From NCBI GenBank assembly GCA_963556195.1, contig OY744520.1:154291607-154355606 (forward strand): DNA of 64,000 bases. Reading direction: 5' to 3'. Below are positions 34,724 to 47,215 of this stretch, in pieces (positions within the stretch are counted from its first letter, which is position 1; the number at the start of each line of letters is the position of its first letter). The DNA is from Sepiola atlantica (taxonomy: Eukaryota; Mollusca; Cephalopoda; Sepiida; Sepiolidae). A program made the translations under genes and the position numbers. The notes under the pieces were generated by a model. The model saw only the letters and a program-made list of their open reading frames with translations. It ran no database searches and was not told where the DNA came from.

Positions 34724-35465
34724 AGCCCCAATCTCCCTCAAACAAATCTCAGTATTACTCATTTGCATATTTTCAAAAGTTTCTAATAAATTAATATTCT
34801 GTAATATAAGTTTCTAATGTGCATTGCCAAATTTCTTCTATATACGCAATCGTTTAATTTATAGTACTATTATTATAATTATTAATAAAATAAATAAAAT
34901 GAATTTTATAATAAAATATAGCTTTTTAAAAACATTTTTAGAATTTAATTTTCAAAGATCATTTACATGAAAACCTCCGACATTAGTAAAACATCAAATG
35001 TTGCTAGGATGTTGAAAACATATACTACACTTTGAATTATTTATTTGCACAAAAGATAAAAATTTACATTCAATACCAATTAGGCACAAGGCCATCAAAT
35101 GTCTGTGAAAATTGGTGTCGTTGGTTCTTAGTTGTCTATAGTGATAAAGATTTTTTATTTTACTCTAAACTAGAATCATCACAGTCACCACAATACCTCA
35201 TTTACACTAGGGGCCATCCTACTTAAGATATCCCTAATTGGTTTGGAATATTTATTTTTCATAAATAGCCAAAAGGCCAAGGAACCATAAAAATAATGTT
35301 TCTGTGACTAGGCATTTTTATATTAAGGAAATGGGAATAGCATTTAATGGGGGTGGGTAGTGTAGTATCTGTTATGTTGTCAAAAGACCGTCCTCTTGCG
35401 ATAGATCAACTAGTAAGAGTGGTTAATAATAAGTAGAGCATTTATTTAATTACAGAAACAATATA

Positions 35466-35592
35466 ACAGTCTTACGTCAATCAACCAACGTTTCGATGCT
35501 ATCACATCACTTAAACAGTTGAATAAAAATAGAAATGAAAATTTGAAGAGATGTGATGAAATCGAAACGTTAGTTTATTGACGTAAGACTGT
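35466..35592. repeat. inverted repeat carrying CGAAACGTT at both ends
   Basis: The left arm has ACAGTCTTACGTCAATCAAC and AACGTTTCGATG. The right arm has ATCGAAACGTTAG and TTGACGTAAGACTGT. Arms of about 55 nt pair with some mismatches. The right half reads TTGAAGA-GAT...ATC-GAAACGTT and the left half, on the minus strand, GATG...CATC-GAAACGTT. A related single copy lies at 51486-51600 on the minus strand. Confidence 0.75.
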
Positions 35593-35610
35593 AATAGTGT
35601 TTATGTAATT

Positions 35611-35611
35611 A

Positions 35612-35647
<36 letters not shown>
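35611..35647. repeat. (TA)n microsatellite
   Basis: About 18 TA units. Confidence 0.95.
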
Positions 35648-35649
<2 letters not shown>

Positions 35650-35713
35650 CATTGAACAATTGAAATTTGAAATAAATTTGGACAATCGTCGCATATTTAT
35701 CACTCTTCTTTCT

Positions 35714-35818
<105 letters not shown>

Positions 35819-35984
35819 TCGGTGAAGAAAAAAACAACGGAGAAAAAATTAAAATACAGGAGAAACCATAAAACAATACATTTTTTCCTGTATTTAAATT
35901 TGTTTTTATCCATTTGTCTTTTTTTTTCACACATCTTGACTTTCACGGCATGACATTTTTCTTATATATAGTGTATTTTATCCT

Positions 35985-35988
<4 letters not shown>

Positions 35989-36051
<63 letters not shown>
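35989..36051. repeat. (TA)n microsatellite
   Basis: About 31 TA units. The following 750 nt (to 36800) show no gene. Confidence 0.95.
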
Positions 36052-36055
<4 letters not shown>

Positions 36056-36799
36056 AAGTTGAAATCCGAATTAAAGCATGTTAACCCTTTTTGTACGAAA
36101 ATCTCATGTCTCCGCTACAAATGTTGTTAACATTAAGACGTATTTACTCCACAGCTTTTAAAGAATCTCTCCAAGTGCGAAACTTCCTGCTACATCTCGT
36201 AGAGCCAATTTGACATCTTATATTTGAAAACTAAAACTGAATCAAAACACATCTTTCAAATCTGTAGATGTTCGTAAACTATATTCGCTTAGGAGGCCGA
36301 AATCTATACATTTTGGAGCGTGTCGAGATACTTTTTAATTGCACCTATTTCCAAGTCCACTCGAAATCGGAATACTGCTAAAGATACTATATTTGCAGTG
36401 TATTTATCTAGCTATTAGCATACGAAATCTGACTTTATAAACTAGTCTTTCTTTAAGGCTTTTCTTCTTATATATTTGAATCACACAAAATGGATGTTTA
36501 TAATTTCTTACTTTTGGGGTTGAGTTATGTTTTAAAATATCCATATTTATTGTTTTATTTGTCGCCGTTTTCAATTTATTCACCATACATTATAACTCTT
36601 ACCCTCTCTAACTGTATGTTGTCTGTTCCCACACTCTTTTAAAAAGCCTTTATCATTCTCGCGGCTGCCTCTCTCCTTTTCTTAATTAATAGTCAATGGA
36701 AAAAAATGAACTATACAACAGAAAAGTGGAATCTTCTATCATGAAGCAATAGGGAATATAATAACAGTGTTAATATTATCAAATCAGTAGACACACATA

Positions 36800-36812
36800 C
36801 CCCCCTCACACC

Positions 36813-36870
<58 letters not shown>
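36800..36870. repeat. compound (CA)n(TA)n
   Basis: CACACA units, partly CCCACA, then about 20 TA units. The next 640 nt hold nothing recognisable. Confidence 0.93.
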
Positions 36871-37514
36871 TATATGAGTCAGTTCATATTATATTCCAAT
36901 AACCATGGTTTTATTTTATTATTTTTTATTTTTTCACATTTCTAAAAAACACAATATTTCTGTGAGATATATTTTTTACGGTCCGTTTTATTTCTCTTGT
37001 GCCATACACAATTTTTATGTCAATATCGTCTCTGCAACACTACAAAATCATCAGAAAAAATTCACAAAGAGTAAAAAGTTCTTGGATTAAAGTATATATA
37101 TAGGTACGTTTCTTGCTTTGAAATTTCAGGCATATTTATTTAAGTTTGAACCCCAGTACTAAATATACACTAGTTATTGTTTATGAAAATAAAATAGAAA
37201 ATGTTTTTAAAGGTGTTTCAATTTCAGCAGAGTTTCCTGAGAGAAGCCATTCGCGGTAAAAAGCTGTTATATTTGGCTAAGATTGAAATACATCAATGAC
37301 ATAAAAAAAAACTCAGGTAAGCAATTAGAAAAAACCACAATAATGTTTCAAAATGAACAGGAGATATATTACAAAAATAAGTTGCGAAACAGTAACAGAA
37401 TCAACAAATAACAAAAAAGTTTATAGTTGATAGTCCTATAAACCAATCACAAGCGTATATTGGGTATGGTGAAGCAAATACAAGTTTACAATATTAAAAA
37501 ACTAAAGGAAAAAC

Positions 37515-37545
37515 ATATATATATATATACATATATATATATATG

Positions 37546-37579
<34 letters not shown>

Positions 37580-37580
37580 C

Positions 37581-37613
<33 letters not shown>
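37515..37613. repeat. (TA)n with GTATATAC interruptions
   Basis: TA units broken by ATGTATATACAT modules, so the tract is strongly self-complementary. Confidence 0.93.
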
Positions 37614-37614
<1 letters not shown>

Positions 37615-37872
37615 GATTTGATTATGTATACCCACATATACGATAATAGTAAAAAATAATATGCTATATTACGTACACAATAATATACTAATTTACATAT
37701 GCAATAATATAATGTATTATGAATATATATTATAGAAAGTACTTGGGTTCCCAGCCACTATCACATGTTTATCAGCTAGTTTCAGCTAGAAATTCAAACA
37801 CTGATTAGGCAAATATAAAGGATCAAACAGAAAATATGCAGACATAATTAGTCTGTACTATTTGACTATAAA

Positions 37873-38320
37873 TACACTGCGTGCCAGAATTATATGCAAA
37901 TCGATTTTTTTTGTTCTACCTCCGATACTTTTTAATAAAAAATAGTAAAACTTGGCACGTTATATGGCAACACTAACACATGCGCAGATCTAAAATACTA
38001 AGCTAATCTGCGCAATAGTAAACTAATAGCAGCCATTTTTGTGACTTGCAGCCTGTTTCAGCGTACCAACTTTATATGCAAGATGGGGCATAAAGGTGCA
38101 TTGAGTCAAGCTGAGCAGTCTAAAATTGTGAAAAGGATTCATAATAAGATATCTACCTTAAAAATCGCCAGAGAATGTGACCGTGATTATCGTAAAATTA
38201 AACAATTTGTTACTAACCCTGAATTTTGTAACGGACGTTCTGACAAAGAGAAAATTTATAGTAAAGCACGTGTGTCGTATCGAACCCTGAATAGGATCAT
38301 AAGAGAAGTCAATGTAGAGT
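37873..38320 (+). pseudogene. 5' half of a Tc1-like transposon
   Basis: TA followed by CACTGCGTGCCAGAATTATA at 37873 looks like the 5' terminal inverted repeat of a Tc1-type element. The reading frame from MGHK at 38083 (an upstream in-frame ATG is at 38041) shows a helix-turn-helix transposase N-terminus: LSQAEQSKIVKRIHNKISTL, then a second helical segment, then NGRSDKEKI and a second DNA-binding-like block YRTLNRIIREVN. After that the frame runs on into unrelated sequence and stops at 38358. The DDE catalytic domain and right terminal repeat are absent, so it is a truncated, inactive copy. Confidence 0.8.
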
Positions 38321-38562
38321 GTTGCGGTCATTTTCACTACATCTGCGACTCTGAATAGTCTTCCACGTGGCTTTCCTAATCTTAAATGTACTTTTTACCT
38401 TTCCTTTTTTATCTCTCCCACTTCATTCTTTTCAAATATGATCTGAGGTAAGAATCGGATTTCAATTCTGCCACATGAGATTCCAGTTTCTAACAGCTGT
38501 TAGTCGATATCATCGACATGCCAGTGTCGCAGATTTTGAGTATGTCTGTATAAATAAAAATA

Positions 38563-38564
<2 letters not shown>

Positions 38565-38642
<78 letters not shown>
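38565..38642. repeat. compound (TA)n(TG)n
   Basis: About 27 TA units then about 11 TG units. Confidence 0.95.
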
Positions 38643-38643
<1 letters not shown>

Positions 38644-38780
38644 CATTTATTTGTTTATTCTCGATACCTTTGAACGAATTCAATTATTTATACGAAAGAG
38701 CATCTTTACCTTAATGCTAGCTGGGAATAAGTTTCCCTTCACTAATTTGAGCGACAAATATATGTTTACTTAAATTACAA

Positions 38781-38786
<6 letters not shown>

Positions 38787-38832
<46 letters not shown>
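38787..38832. repeat. (TA)n microsatellite
   Basis: About 23 TA units. Confidence 0.95.
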
Positions 38833-38834
<2 letters not shown>

Positions 38835-39183
38835 AGGTTTTAAATATAATGAAAGGAGTCATAGCGAGTCAAGGACAATATCACAAGAAAAAAAAGAGAG
38901 GAAATTTGTGGTAATATATTTAATCGTCGGATAATATTCGATTAAAAACTTTTAAAAAGAATAAAAAATCGACTAAAATTAAAAGACTAAATCCCAAGGT
39001 ACCTTTCAACCGACACATTGTCAAGGGAAACGTCGGCGAATACCACTTAAAAACAGGGAAATGGTAACGAGAAGAGAAAAAAAACATACAAAAAAAAACA
39101 ACAGGGAGATTGAATATCGCCGTTATAAACCGAAAAAAAATATTTTAACATAATAGATATTTTAATAAGTTTTTTTTCCCCTT

Positions 39184-39840
39184 CTACAAGTCTCTATATA
39201 AGTCCAATTTGTAAGAGAACTCTTTTTGCCTACGGAGCGATGGCTTTCGCATTGTGACACTCACTGACTCCAACACTTTGAGATAGTGTTTGGAACGGTC
39301 TTTGTGTACAATGCGAAAACATCCATGGGAGTACGCCTTTTTATTTTCATACAAGTGCTGTCCAATGGATGACTCGTGGACTTATGAGCGCTCGGGTGTG
39401 CTGTGTAAACGCCCGGATGTTCTTTGTAAAGCGTCGGATGCGTCCGTCGATATACTCCTTTTTACGACACGTGATCTGCGAAAACATGACTTCCAAACGC
39501 TGAAGAGTACGACCAACATAGTCAGTTTCACACTGACATTTTAATTTATATATTATCAAACTTTTCTGTAGTGTTGGAAGTACATCGTTCTGAAAGGCTG
39601 GGAAGGCAGTTATGGTACCAAACGCTACACGGGGCTGAACTGCATAAAAACAACGAAATACAACCGATGAAATTTTATCCGAAAAACCTTTACTGATAGA
39701 ACAAATAAAAGGAAGTTTCAAATAAACGGGACATTTGGGTGGACCAAAGAAAATGTTGGCATTAAATTTAACAAGTTTTCGATCAATACATTTGGAAATT
39801 AGACCCTCAGGGAAAAAATAAATGAGCCGGTGAATTTCTT
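39184..39840 (-). pseudogene. Penelope-like element, second family
   Basis: Minus strand. The C-terminal RT region reads RLIYFFPEGLISKCIDRKLV and FGPPKCPVYLKLPFICSISK across a frame change near 39720, then KISSVVFRCFYAVQPRV. Next is the GIY-YIG start, with IYKLKCQCETDYVGRTLQRL (about 39510-39560), where YVG stands for YIG. After another frameshift near 39350 come HLYENKKAYSHGCFRIVHKD and LKVLESVSVTMRKP, ending at a TAG at 39184. The CxC before YVGRT is typical of the endonuclease of these elements. It differs clearly from the 20.5-21.6 kb copy, so the window holds two Penelope-like lineages. It is 5' truncated and frameshifted. Confidence 0.87.
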
Positions 39841-39979
39841 TATATACATTTTATATAGTGGGGGATAAGAGAAGGTTGTAATTGTTTCTGGTCACGTAGA
39901 TATAAACCATATACACATATACTTTCCTTACGAGATGTAAATACATGGAAATTAGATTACCCCAAGAAAAAGCATCCGT

Positions 39980-40134
39980 TCTGTCTCCAGTAAGTGAAAC
40001 AAAAATCCTGCTGGATTGAGGCAATTAACATTTTTGCTTCAATCCAGAATGCTACTTTTTGGAGAGCTGTCTTTTCCCCACATTAACACCGACCTTGTGT
40101 CTAACTCTGCACTCGTGGGGAGGCACGTATAAAG
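39980..40134 (+). repeat. U2-SINE, hairpin subfamily, body and tail
   Basis: TTCTGTCTCCAGTAAGTGAA, GCTTCAATCCAGAATGC, then TTTTCCCCACATTAACACCG and ACCTTGTGTCTAACTCTG follow the order of the 30.2-kb units. A TGGATTGAGGCAA / TTGCTTCAATCCA hairpin lies inside (40012-40047). No U2 head remains. Confidence 0.65.
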
Positions 40135-42689
40135 GGACGGATCTCCAAGTTTTATCATAATTAGCAACATGAAAAAAGCAAAATAGATATCAAGACTTGA
40201 TTCTATTTGCTAAAATCTCTGCTGCCCCTATTTTCTATTTTTGCGCGCTTCCAAACGATGCAAGCACCTCTATTTAAACCACTATAAATCGATTTAAAAA
40301 AGGGCATTTCAGTGATAATTTGACTCATATACCCGGAAGGGACATATAATACCGTTATAATCCGCAGGGATACAACCCTTTAAAATAGTGCATTTGGGGC
40401 GAAAACGAAATTACTAGGTTTTGGCAGACGTTTTCGCTCTCAGAGTGCTCTTGTCAATTTTCCTATAATTTGTCTTTTTACTCGTTGAAAGCAATTTTCT
40501 TGCATTCCAAGTCGTGCACCTTCTAATTTCTGGCCATCGCTGACATTAAATTGCTGTTTGCACATCCATCATGACGAGGACGGAGAGGACGATGAATCCG
40601 ATCATCACGCTATCTTGTAAACGGGCCAACATTAATCATGGTTGGCGAAAAGAAAGTTTTCGCTGCAGATGGACAACATGTAACGACCTTGGCTTGATAA
40701 ATCATATGAGTCAACTCAAATCCGGAAGAGGAAAGAAAAGAGCAAACAAATTGGACGTCAAAAGGATAAAAACAAAGTCGAAATAGCGGTAACGCCATCG
40801 GCAGTTCGCATTGAAATTCGCTGACAGCATTGGCAATGGCTATATCAATATCGCCGGAAGCAATGCTATGGTTGAATACAGTGATTAACCTACTCATTTT
40901 TATAATCTGAAGCAAGTTAATTTTACTATTTTATATGTTTTCTTTGTAATCTCTTATTGTCAAACGTTTTCTCCGTACACTGTAGAAAACAGTCTATCAT
41001 GTATTTTCTGTCTCCAAACCCGTTATCATGCCATGTTTACCACTTTTTCTGCACCCTTTAATTACCCCTCTTTGACAAGAAAAGCAAGTCCACATAGACC
41101 TTTATAATATCTGATTCTAAATATGAACTATTGCCTATTTAAATTAATGACGATATCAAACTCATTTAGTAGAATTTCATTGTAAAGTAAGCCATTGCCT
41201 TGATGAGAGACTCACTGCTTATTATCTAATGTTCGAAATCTATATAGGTTATATGTCTAACATTGTTTCTCAAACCTTACATTATTCTTACTAGACAGTA
41301 AAACCAAACCCATACAATACTTCAATAACTGATGGCTTATCTATTTAAATTATTGAAGACATGAAATTCAGTTAGTATAACAGGATTTCAAAGCTGCTGT
41401 ATTTACCTGATTAGAGCCTCACTGCTTTCGCCTGAATGTTCGAAATCAATATTGTCAATCGCTCGGCTTTTACCCATTTAAAGGTTTCTTATTTCATCTG
41501 TTTTTCTACTTGTCAATATTAGATAAAGTTCATCAATGCGGAGTTGCCTATCACGCAATCATTTCTATTGTTATCGGAATAAAATAGTTCATACAAATTC
41601 ACCAAGTCTTACAGTATGTCTTCTTGTTTTCAATTTGTTATTTCATAAGATTTATTGAATGTCAAAACGTATGTTTTGATTTAGGTTATTTCATCCGATA
41701 GGTAATATAATTTGACTATCAGACCCCAGTGAAGTGGAGTCGAATTCGGTATTACTGAAAATTTATCTTTGTTGATCAATTTTCAAAATGAGCTGAAATC
41801 TAGATAAAACACGGAGATAGACGTCTGAACTGCCTAGTGGTCGGAGAGAAATCAGAAATAATTATATATTTCATACTTTTAATATTAAACATATTAATTT
41901 ATCAATTAAACTCAACAATTATCAGCGACCGATTTTTTATGCAGATGTGCCTACGAATTTACGCAGTTCATTCCTTTCTCTAATTGGTCACGTGGTAAAC
42001 CGTCCTTCATGGCTACATGTCTACTTGCTTCGTCCCCATTCGTCAGCTGAATTAACTTTACTGACTACTTTAAATACTAATCAGGTAATCTTTTTCACCT
42101 AATCACAGCTTTTCATTTCTCACTATTCAACAAAACATAGATGTAATCATTCCCTTTCCGTTATTGTTATACTTGTTCTGTACTAAAATAAGTTAAGTTG
42201 TCGACGCTCCCCTTTTCATCGTAGTTATGACCTTACGGTACACATGTTCCAGTGAAACTCTCTTTATTAATAAAATTGTAGAACACTTCTCATGTTTGTG
42301 TCATATTTCTATGCCCTCTAAGTTACTTACACATTATTGATGTTTATCTCCTGTTAATCTATTATATATTGAAATCAAAACTGCAATAGCATAACCTACT
42401 TAAGATAACTGTTTAAAATCCAATTTAAAATAATTTAATTATCGAATTAAATTCACCAAATTGCATTTCGGTTTCATCATGAACAATTCAGCCATTTTAA
42501 TCTTTTGTTAGAAAAAGAGCTTGACCCTTTGAAATTTCAAAGACATTCATAATCGTTTAAACTGGCGAATAAAAAATAATTGAAAATCCTAATGTATTAA
42601 ACTATTGTATGAATTCAATATACGCATAGACATTCACCATCAGCTTCTTAGGGCGACAAGAAACCGCATAAACTGATTTCACGTGGAAC
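40135..42689. other. no gene; diverged tandem repeat at 41090-41460
   Basis: Two units of about 205 nt share, in order, TTTAAATTA, a CAAACTCATTTAGTA-like block, CCTGATTAGAG or CTTGATGAGAG, CTCACTGCTT and TGTTCGAAATC. The rest is AT-rich, with short frames of no visible meaning. Confidence 0.5.
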
Positions 42690-42790
42690 TCGTTTTTACT
42701 AACGAGTCACCACTTGTCAAGGCTAAAAAGCTACTCAAGGATAACGCTTCATCAGATGGATAGATTGACAGTTGAATGATGAAAGGATTG
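42690..42790 (+). repeat. dispersed repeat, copy 1
   Basis: TTTTTACTAACGAGTCACCA, CTCAAGGATAA, GATGGATAGATTGAC and GTTGAATGAT recur in the same order at 47120-47215 with about 15% difference. Unknown family. Confidence 0.75.
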
Positions 42791-42909
42791 AACATCTATA
42801 TATATACAAGACAATCAAAGCAAAAGCCGACATGAAAACAGCGATTCTTCCTCGGTTTTCTCAGAAAATTTACTCATGGAATCTGAGAACTAAAAGACAA
42901 AATAAAGGT

Positions 42910-43350
42910 AAGTTTCCATTAGATTAGAGACTGTTTTTGACGCTGTCCATGAGGCAGAAACTAGTGATTGGTGCACCAGCCCAGATGTGGCAACAGTACC
43001 CCAGACATAGGCGAATAGTGGCTTCATAGAGATATAGGATACTGACAGGTTTCAGAAGTTTTCTAGCTCGGTAGAGGGATTCCACCTTCTTTGCATCAGA
43101 CTTGGTTGTACCTTCTATGGATTTATTCAAATTCATGTTATCTGTGAATGTTAGGTCGAGTAGTTTAAATGTTGGATTCTCGGGTAGAGTACTATCAGTC
43201 ATGGTAATCGGTTGTTGGTAAGTTTTTTAATAATTGTTAATGAAACAGATTTGTCTTAGCATTAACTTATACCGTCAATTTATGTCTCCAGTCCACCAGA
43301 GAATGGGTGTCATTTTCTAAGGAACTAGCCGCTGCTTTGATATGTGTGAA
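42910..43350 (-). pseudogene. non-LTR retrotransposon RT C-terminal fragment
   Basis: Minus strand. SLENDTHSLVDWRHKLTV near 43300 corresponds to the strand-end block of the RT. Then, at 43202-42924, come FKLLDLTFTDNMNLNKSI, VESLYRARKLLKPVSILYLY and the characteristic GYCCHIWAGAP thumb motif. The same residues appear, damaged, at 13.98-14.2 kb, so both come from one family. The fragment has no palm domain and stops before any 3' tail. Confidence 0.8.
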
Positions 43351-44544
43351 TTCTGTTTGCCTTCATGTCGAGAATAGATCGTGGTCTAATCAGCAAATTG
43401 AACATACGGTTTATTAGCCAATTTAATTCTATAGAAAAAGTATGTGAAATAAGCGATAAATATACAAATATATCACTAACTAAAATTATACTCTATTCGT
43501 AATGCAACTACTAAGCTGGCCTATTAAATGTTAGAGAAATACATATGTTGAAAGGAAAAACGGGCCCTAAAATACTATCGTGGACCTTCAATTAATGATT
43601 TTTCTTATGTCCCAATATATTATAGAAAAACCCAGTGGTTTTTATGTTTTAGCATTTTTAACGCACTTATGTCTTTGTCACACTGTCATAATTCTATCTT
43701 TGATATTATTTGTCTATACACCAAGTGTTTCCTCTGTATGACCTTAAAGTGCATCTGGTCCTGAGACCCAAATCCATGAGATTTGGAGGTATAACATTAT
43801 TTATTTGTCCCCATTCTGACCAAGAGGGGTATTACTTATCACTGTTCCATATATGAATATATTAGTTAAGTATATGCTGCCCTTGTCAGGATATAAAACG
43901 GCTTTAGGCACCCTTGTGAAAGGTGTTCGCCCACTATCTCGAAATACATCTCAGTCCTTTCAACCTTTTGCTCATAAATCCTATCAACTACTCAAGTTTC
44001 TCTATACCGCCTACCGTCTATGTATGAGAGACCACTGTATCTGCTGGGGAGGTCATCATTTGGGAGCTTTCGGAAGTGTCTCAGTTGTCATTTCCCCCGA
44101 ATCTACCTTGATTCGAAGTAGTAGTCCCTGTTATCGTCTAATCTATATGGACTAATACAATTTATGAATTACAGACTACAGACTATCACAAATTATACAT
44201 TGTCGTGGTAGTTATCCACCGCTCCCAATTTGTAAAAACATTACGAACTCATACAAAGCATAAGCCACGTCTCCGAAACACCATGGAAAATATTCATTCC
44301 TCCTGCTGTTTAAATGGAAATATACAAGTTGGTCGGTTTTTCCCCCGATTACGATCGCCCACGCATTCAGCAACGCCTACACGTTTCGAATTTGGACACC
44401 CGTTACTCACACTAAGACGAACTACCAGCATCTAAGACTTGGCCGAAAACTATAGAAACACAGTTAATCAACACCCCAACTATTTCAAAGCAACATCATT
44501 TTTCCCAGGAATTCATTTCAGTTGTTTCTTTGTTTCATGGAGTC
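43351..44544. other. no recognisable gene
   Basis: Open frames of 100 and 76 codons at 43853-44155 and 44205-44435 (+) show no domain or repeat and are probably chance. Confidence 0.4.
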
Positions 44545-44549
44545 GCTGT

Positions 44550-45455
44550 TGTAATGCCCCTTCCTAGAGATACTTTCGGCAACCGGGGGGGGGGGGAAGG
44601 AAGTCCCCACCCCTGACTGTGGGATCAGTCGCCTATCCCGGAAGCAGAAGAAGACACCAGCAACAGAAGCAATCACACGGCCCTTTTTAGGGCCAATAAA
44701 ACTACTTAATACGATTCGCACTTTGTTGCCTTCTCCATCCAACTTACTCTAGCTTGCCGCTCCAGTCTCCTGCTGTGACCCCAGCACCTGCTCCAGCAAC
44801 TCCTCCTTCTCAACTAACTCTTGCACCAGCGGACCTTCCAGCTGCTCCAGCTTCCAGCAACGCCTGCTCAAACTCTTTCCAGCGGCTTATTGCTCCAGGT
44901 CATTCGAGCTACGCCTGCTCCTACCCATTGAAGCCGCTTCTTGCTCCAGAAACTCCAGCTCTTTCCAGCAGCTCTTTCCAGCAGCTCTTTCCTTGAAACC
45001 ACTGTTCCGGCTCATGTGCTTTGTTCCAGCAACATCATGTTCCTGTCGATCTAGCCCTTAGCGACGTCTACACGGAGCGGACTGACCTGAGGCATCTCAT
45101 CACACCTCAGGAACGTCCACGTCAATCTCAGTGTAACGTCATCCCATGCTGTCCAGGTTCCAGTTTCCACCATTCCTTTCGACCCAGCCTTTCCTGCTGT
45201 CCAGGTTCCGCAAACATCTTTCCTGCTTTCTAGGTTCCTTATTCGAGGCTTTTCTGCTTTCAGTGACGTCATTGCTGCCATTCCAGTCTTTCTTGTGACG
45301 GCGTTCCTGTCTTTCGTGTTGGTGACGTCAGCCCAGTTTCTTTCTCACGTTGTTAGCTTCATGGTAAATAAACAACTTCTATTTTACAACTGTTAATCTG
45401 CGTTTGATCTCTTTTCTTTGTCATTGCCGTACATTAGCCGTTGTCTACTTTCTCA
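44550..45455 (+). mobile_element. solo LTR with 5-bp target duplication
   Basis: It starts TGTAATGCCCCTTCC and ends ACTTTCTCA, giving TG...CA boundaries. GCTGT is found directly outside both ends (44545-44549 and 45456-45460). AATAAA near 45366 lies about 90 nt before the end, where a polyadenylation signal is expected. The LTR is richer in C and CpG than its surroundings, which explains the proline/alanine-rich chance frame at 44754-44996. No internal retrotransposon sequence adjoins, so this is a recombined solo LTR, 906 bp. Plus orientation is inferred from AATAAA. Confidence 0.7.
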
Positions 45456-45460
45456 GCTGT

Positions 45461-46149
45461 AAGACCGATCACTCTAGAGTAGTGACGCTGCCCAAGCGTC
45501 CGGACAAAAACACCCTCAGTTGATCGGACTCTGCAACATCTACACACAAAATTAATCTAAACACCATTGTTATAAAAATTATAATCTATTAAATATTTTT
45601 AAAAATTAATAACTTGTAACACATATATTTTTTACTAAAATAAATTGATAACGCAATAAAAACACGTAAAGTGTTGATATGCGGTAACACAAAGCAATCG
45701 TAAATCTTAAGTGTCACTGCTGATTTAATAGTATTAAACTGAGCGTTAAAGGGGGGTATAAAAATTATCAGTTATTCCGTTTATCTTCAATTTTAAAAGT
45801 GTGATTTTTATACTCAAACAATTCCACGTAATTGTCGGGTGATTTGACCGCGTTTTAATAGTAGTATTATTAGTGGAGATCAAATAAGCGCAAACCTCTT
45901 TAAAATAACATAAATCTTCGATATTATTTGGTGGATTTAAATAAAAACGAAAATGAGAAAGCAAAGCACTTTTTGCATTAAGTAAAAAAGTTTGCAGAAA
46001 AAGAAAATAAACACGAGTTGTTTGTTTGAGTTTGTCTAAACTAATGGAATAAAAACGACAACTAAATTATTAACTGCAATGAAATATCTCGCTAGATTTG
46101 ATGGCTTGTCCCGCAACTCCTTCATCAATTAGATATTGGCGATTCGGTT
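45461..46149. other. no recognisable gene
   Basis: Ordinary AT-rich sequence to the right of the LTR target site. Confidence 0.4.
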
Positions 46150-46990
46150 TTTATGTGTTTAGTAATTTTGCCCTTTTCATCCTCCTAGGAGTTTTATTGG
46201 TCCACTAAATGGCGCAACGAAACTTTCACTTTATCTTTAAGAGTTATAATCAAATATGACCTTCTGTCACAATGTATGGCCACGGATAATTATTTGAAAA
46301 TATTACGTTTTATATTCGATATCAACTTCGCTCGACCTAATAGAAAAAGGCCGCACTATACTGGAGTAAATTCATTTTTTGTTTACTGATTCGTGAAATG
46401 AATTTGCAATGATTAGTTCAGTGTGTAAACCTTCTAGAAAATCAGATTTTTAAATTGTTTTTTTCTTTCATCTTACTTTTACTCCTTGGATTTTTATTGG
46501 CCGATAAAATTATCCATCGGTGATTTCGCCTCGTCTGTAAAAGTCATAAACAAAGTGACCAAATGTTATTAATTTAAAAAAAAAATTATATCAAATAATT
46601 TCATCCAAGTTTGTTAAAAGGCCACATTATGGATAATTAAACCGACTTGGCGAAATAAAGCTGATAAAGACTATGTATTCTTGTCTATAAACCTTCGTAA
46701 ACACCCGTTTGTTCAATTGTTTACTTAATCTGCATTGTTTAGCCTCTTATAATTCGCTATTGACTCGCAATATTTTTATTTACAAATCATAATCAACGAT
46801 GTCTTTATGCGAGGATGCATTGCTACGAATATTATTATGATAGTTATTATATTCGTTATAAGCTTAACCTAGTCTAGAAAAAGACCACGATATAAAGGAT
46901 AAGATTGACTTTTGTGTTAATGATTCGTTACATGAATCATTCATACTTCCACTTATTAAATATACGTAAGTTATTATTTAAATAGAATTA
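46150..46990 (+). repeat. three diverged units of about 265 nt
   Basis: AAAAAGGCCGCACTATA, AAAAGGCCACATTATGGA and AAAAAGACCACGATATAAAGG occur about 265 nt apart near 46346, 46617 and 46876. They are preceded by similar TTTTATTGG / GTCATAA blocks. An old tandem repeat; no ORF. Confidence 0.55.
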
Positions 46991-47119
46991 TTTACAAGAA
47001 ATTAATATAAGAAAGTGTATAGCATAGTGTTTTATTTAGAGTTTAATATGGGCATCAGCGTTTAACAATAGTTTCTCAAGCCGCCTAGGAACCGTATCTA
47101 CTGATGTTAAAAGAACTAT

Positions 47120-47215
47120 TTTTTACTAATGAGTCACCACTTATAAAGGCTAGAAAATAACTCGAGGATAAGTATTAATGTGATGGATAGATTGACCGTT
47201 GAATGATTATAACGC
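47120..47215 (+). repeat. dispersed repeat, copy 2
   Basis: Second copy of the 42690-42790 repeat. Confidence 0.75.

Noticed and set aside
35012..35373. Two further U2-like strings (minus strand 35036-35012 and plus strand 35358-35373)
   Set aside because: AAAGTGTAGTATATG and TAGTGTAGTATCTGTT match U2, but I could not find the rest of the element beside them, so they may be chance or very old fragments.
44754..44996. Proline/alanine-rich 80-codon frame
   Set aside because: It lies wholly inside the solo LTR and reflects CT-rich sequence such as GCTCCAG repeats.
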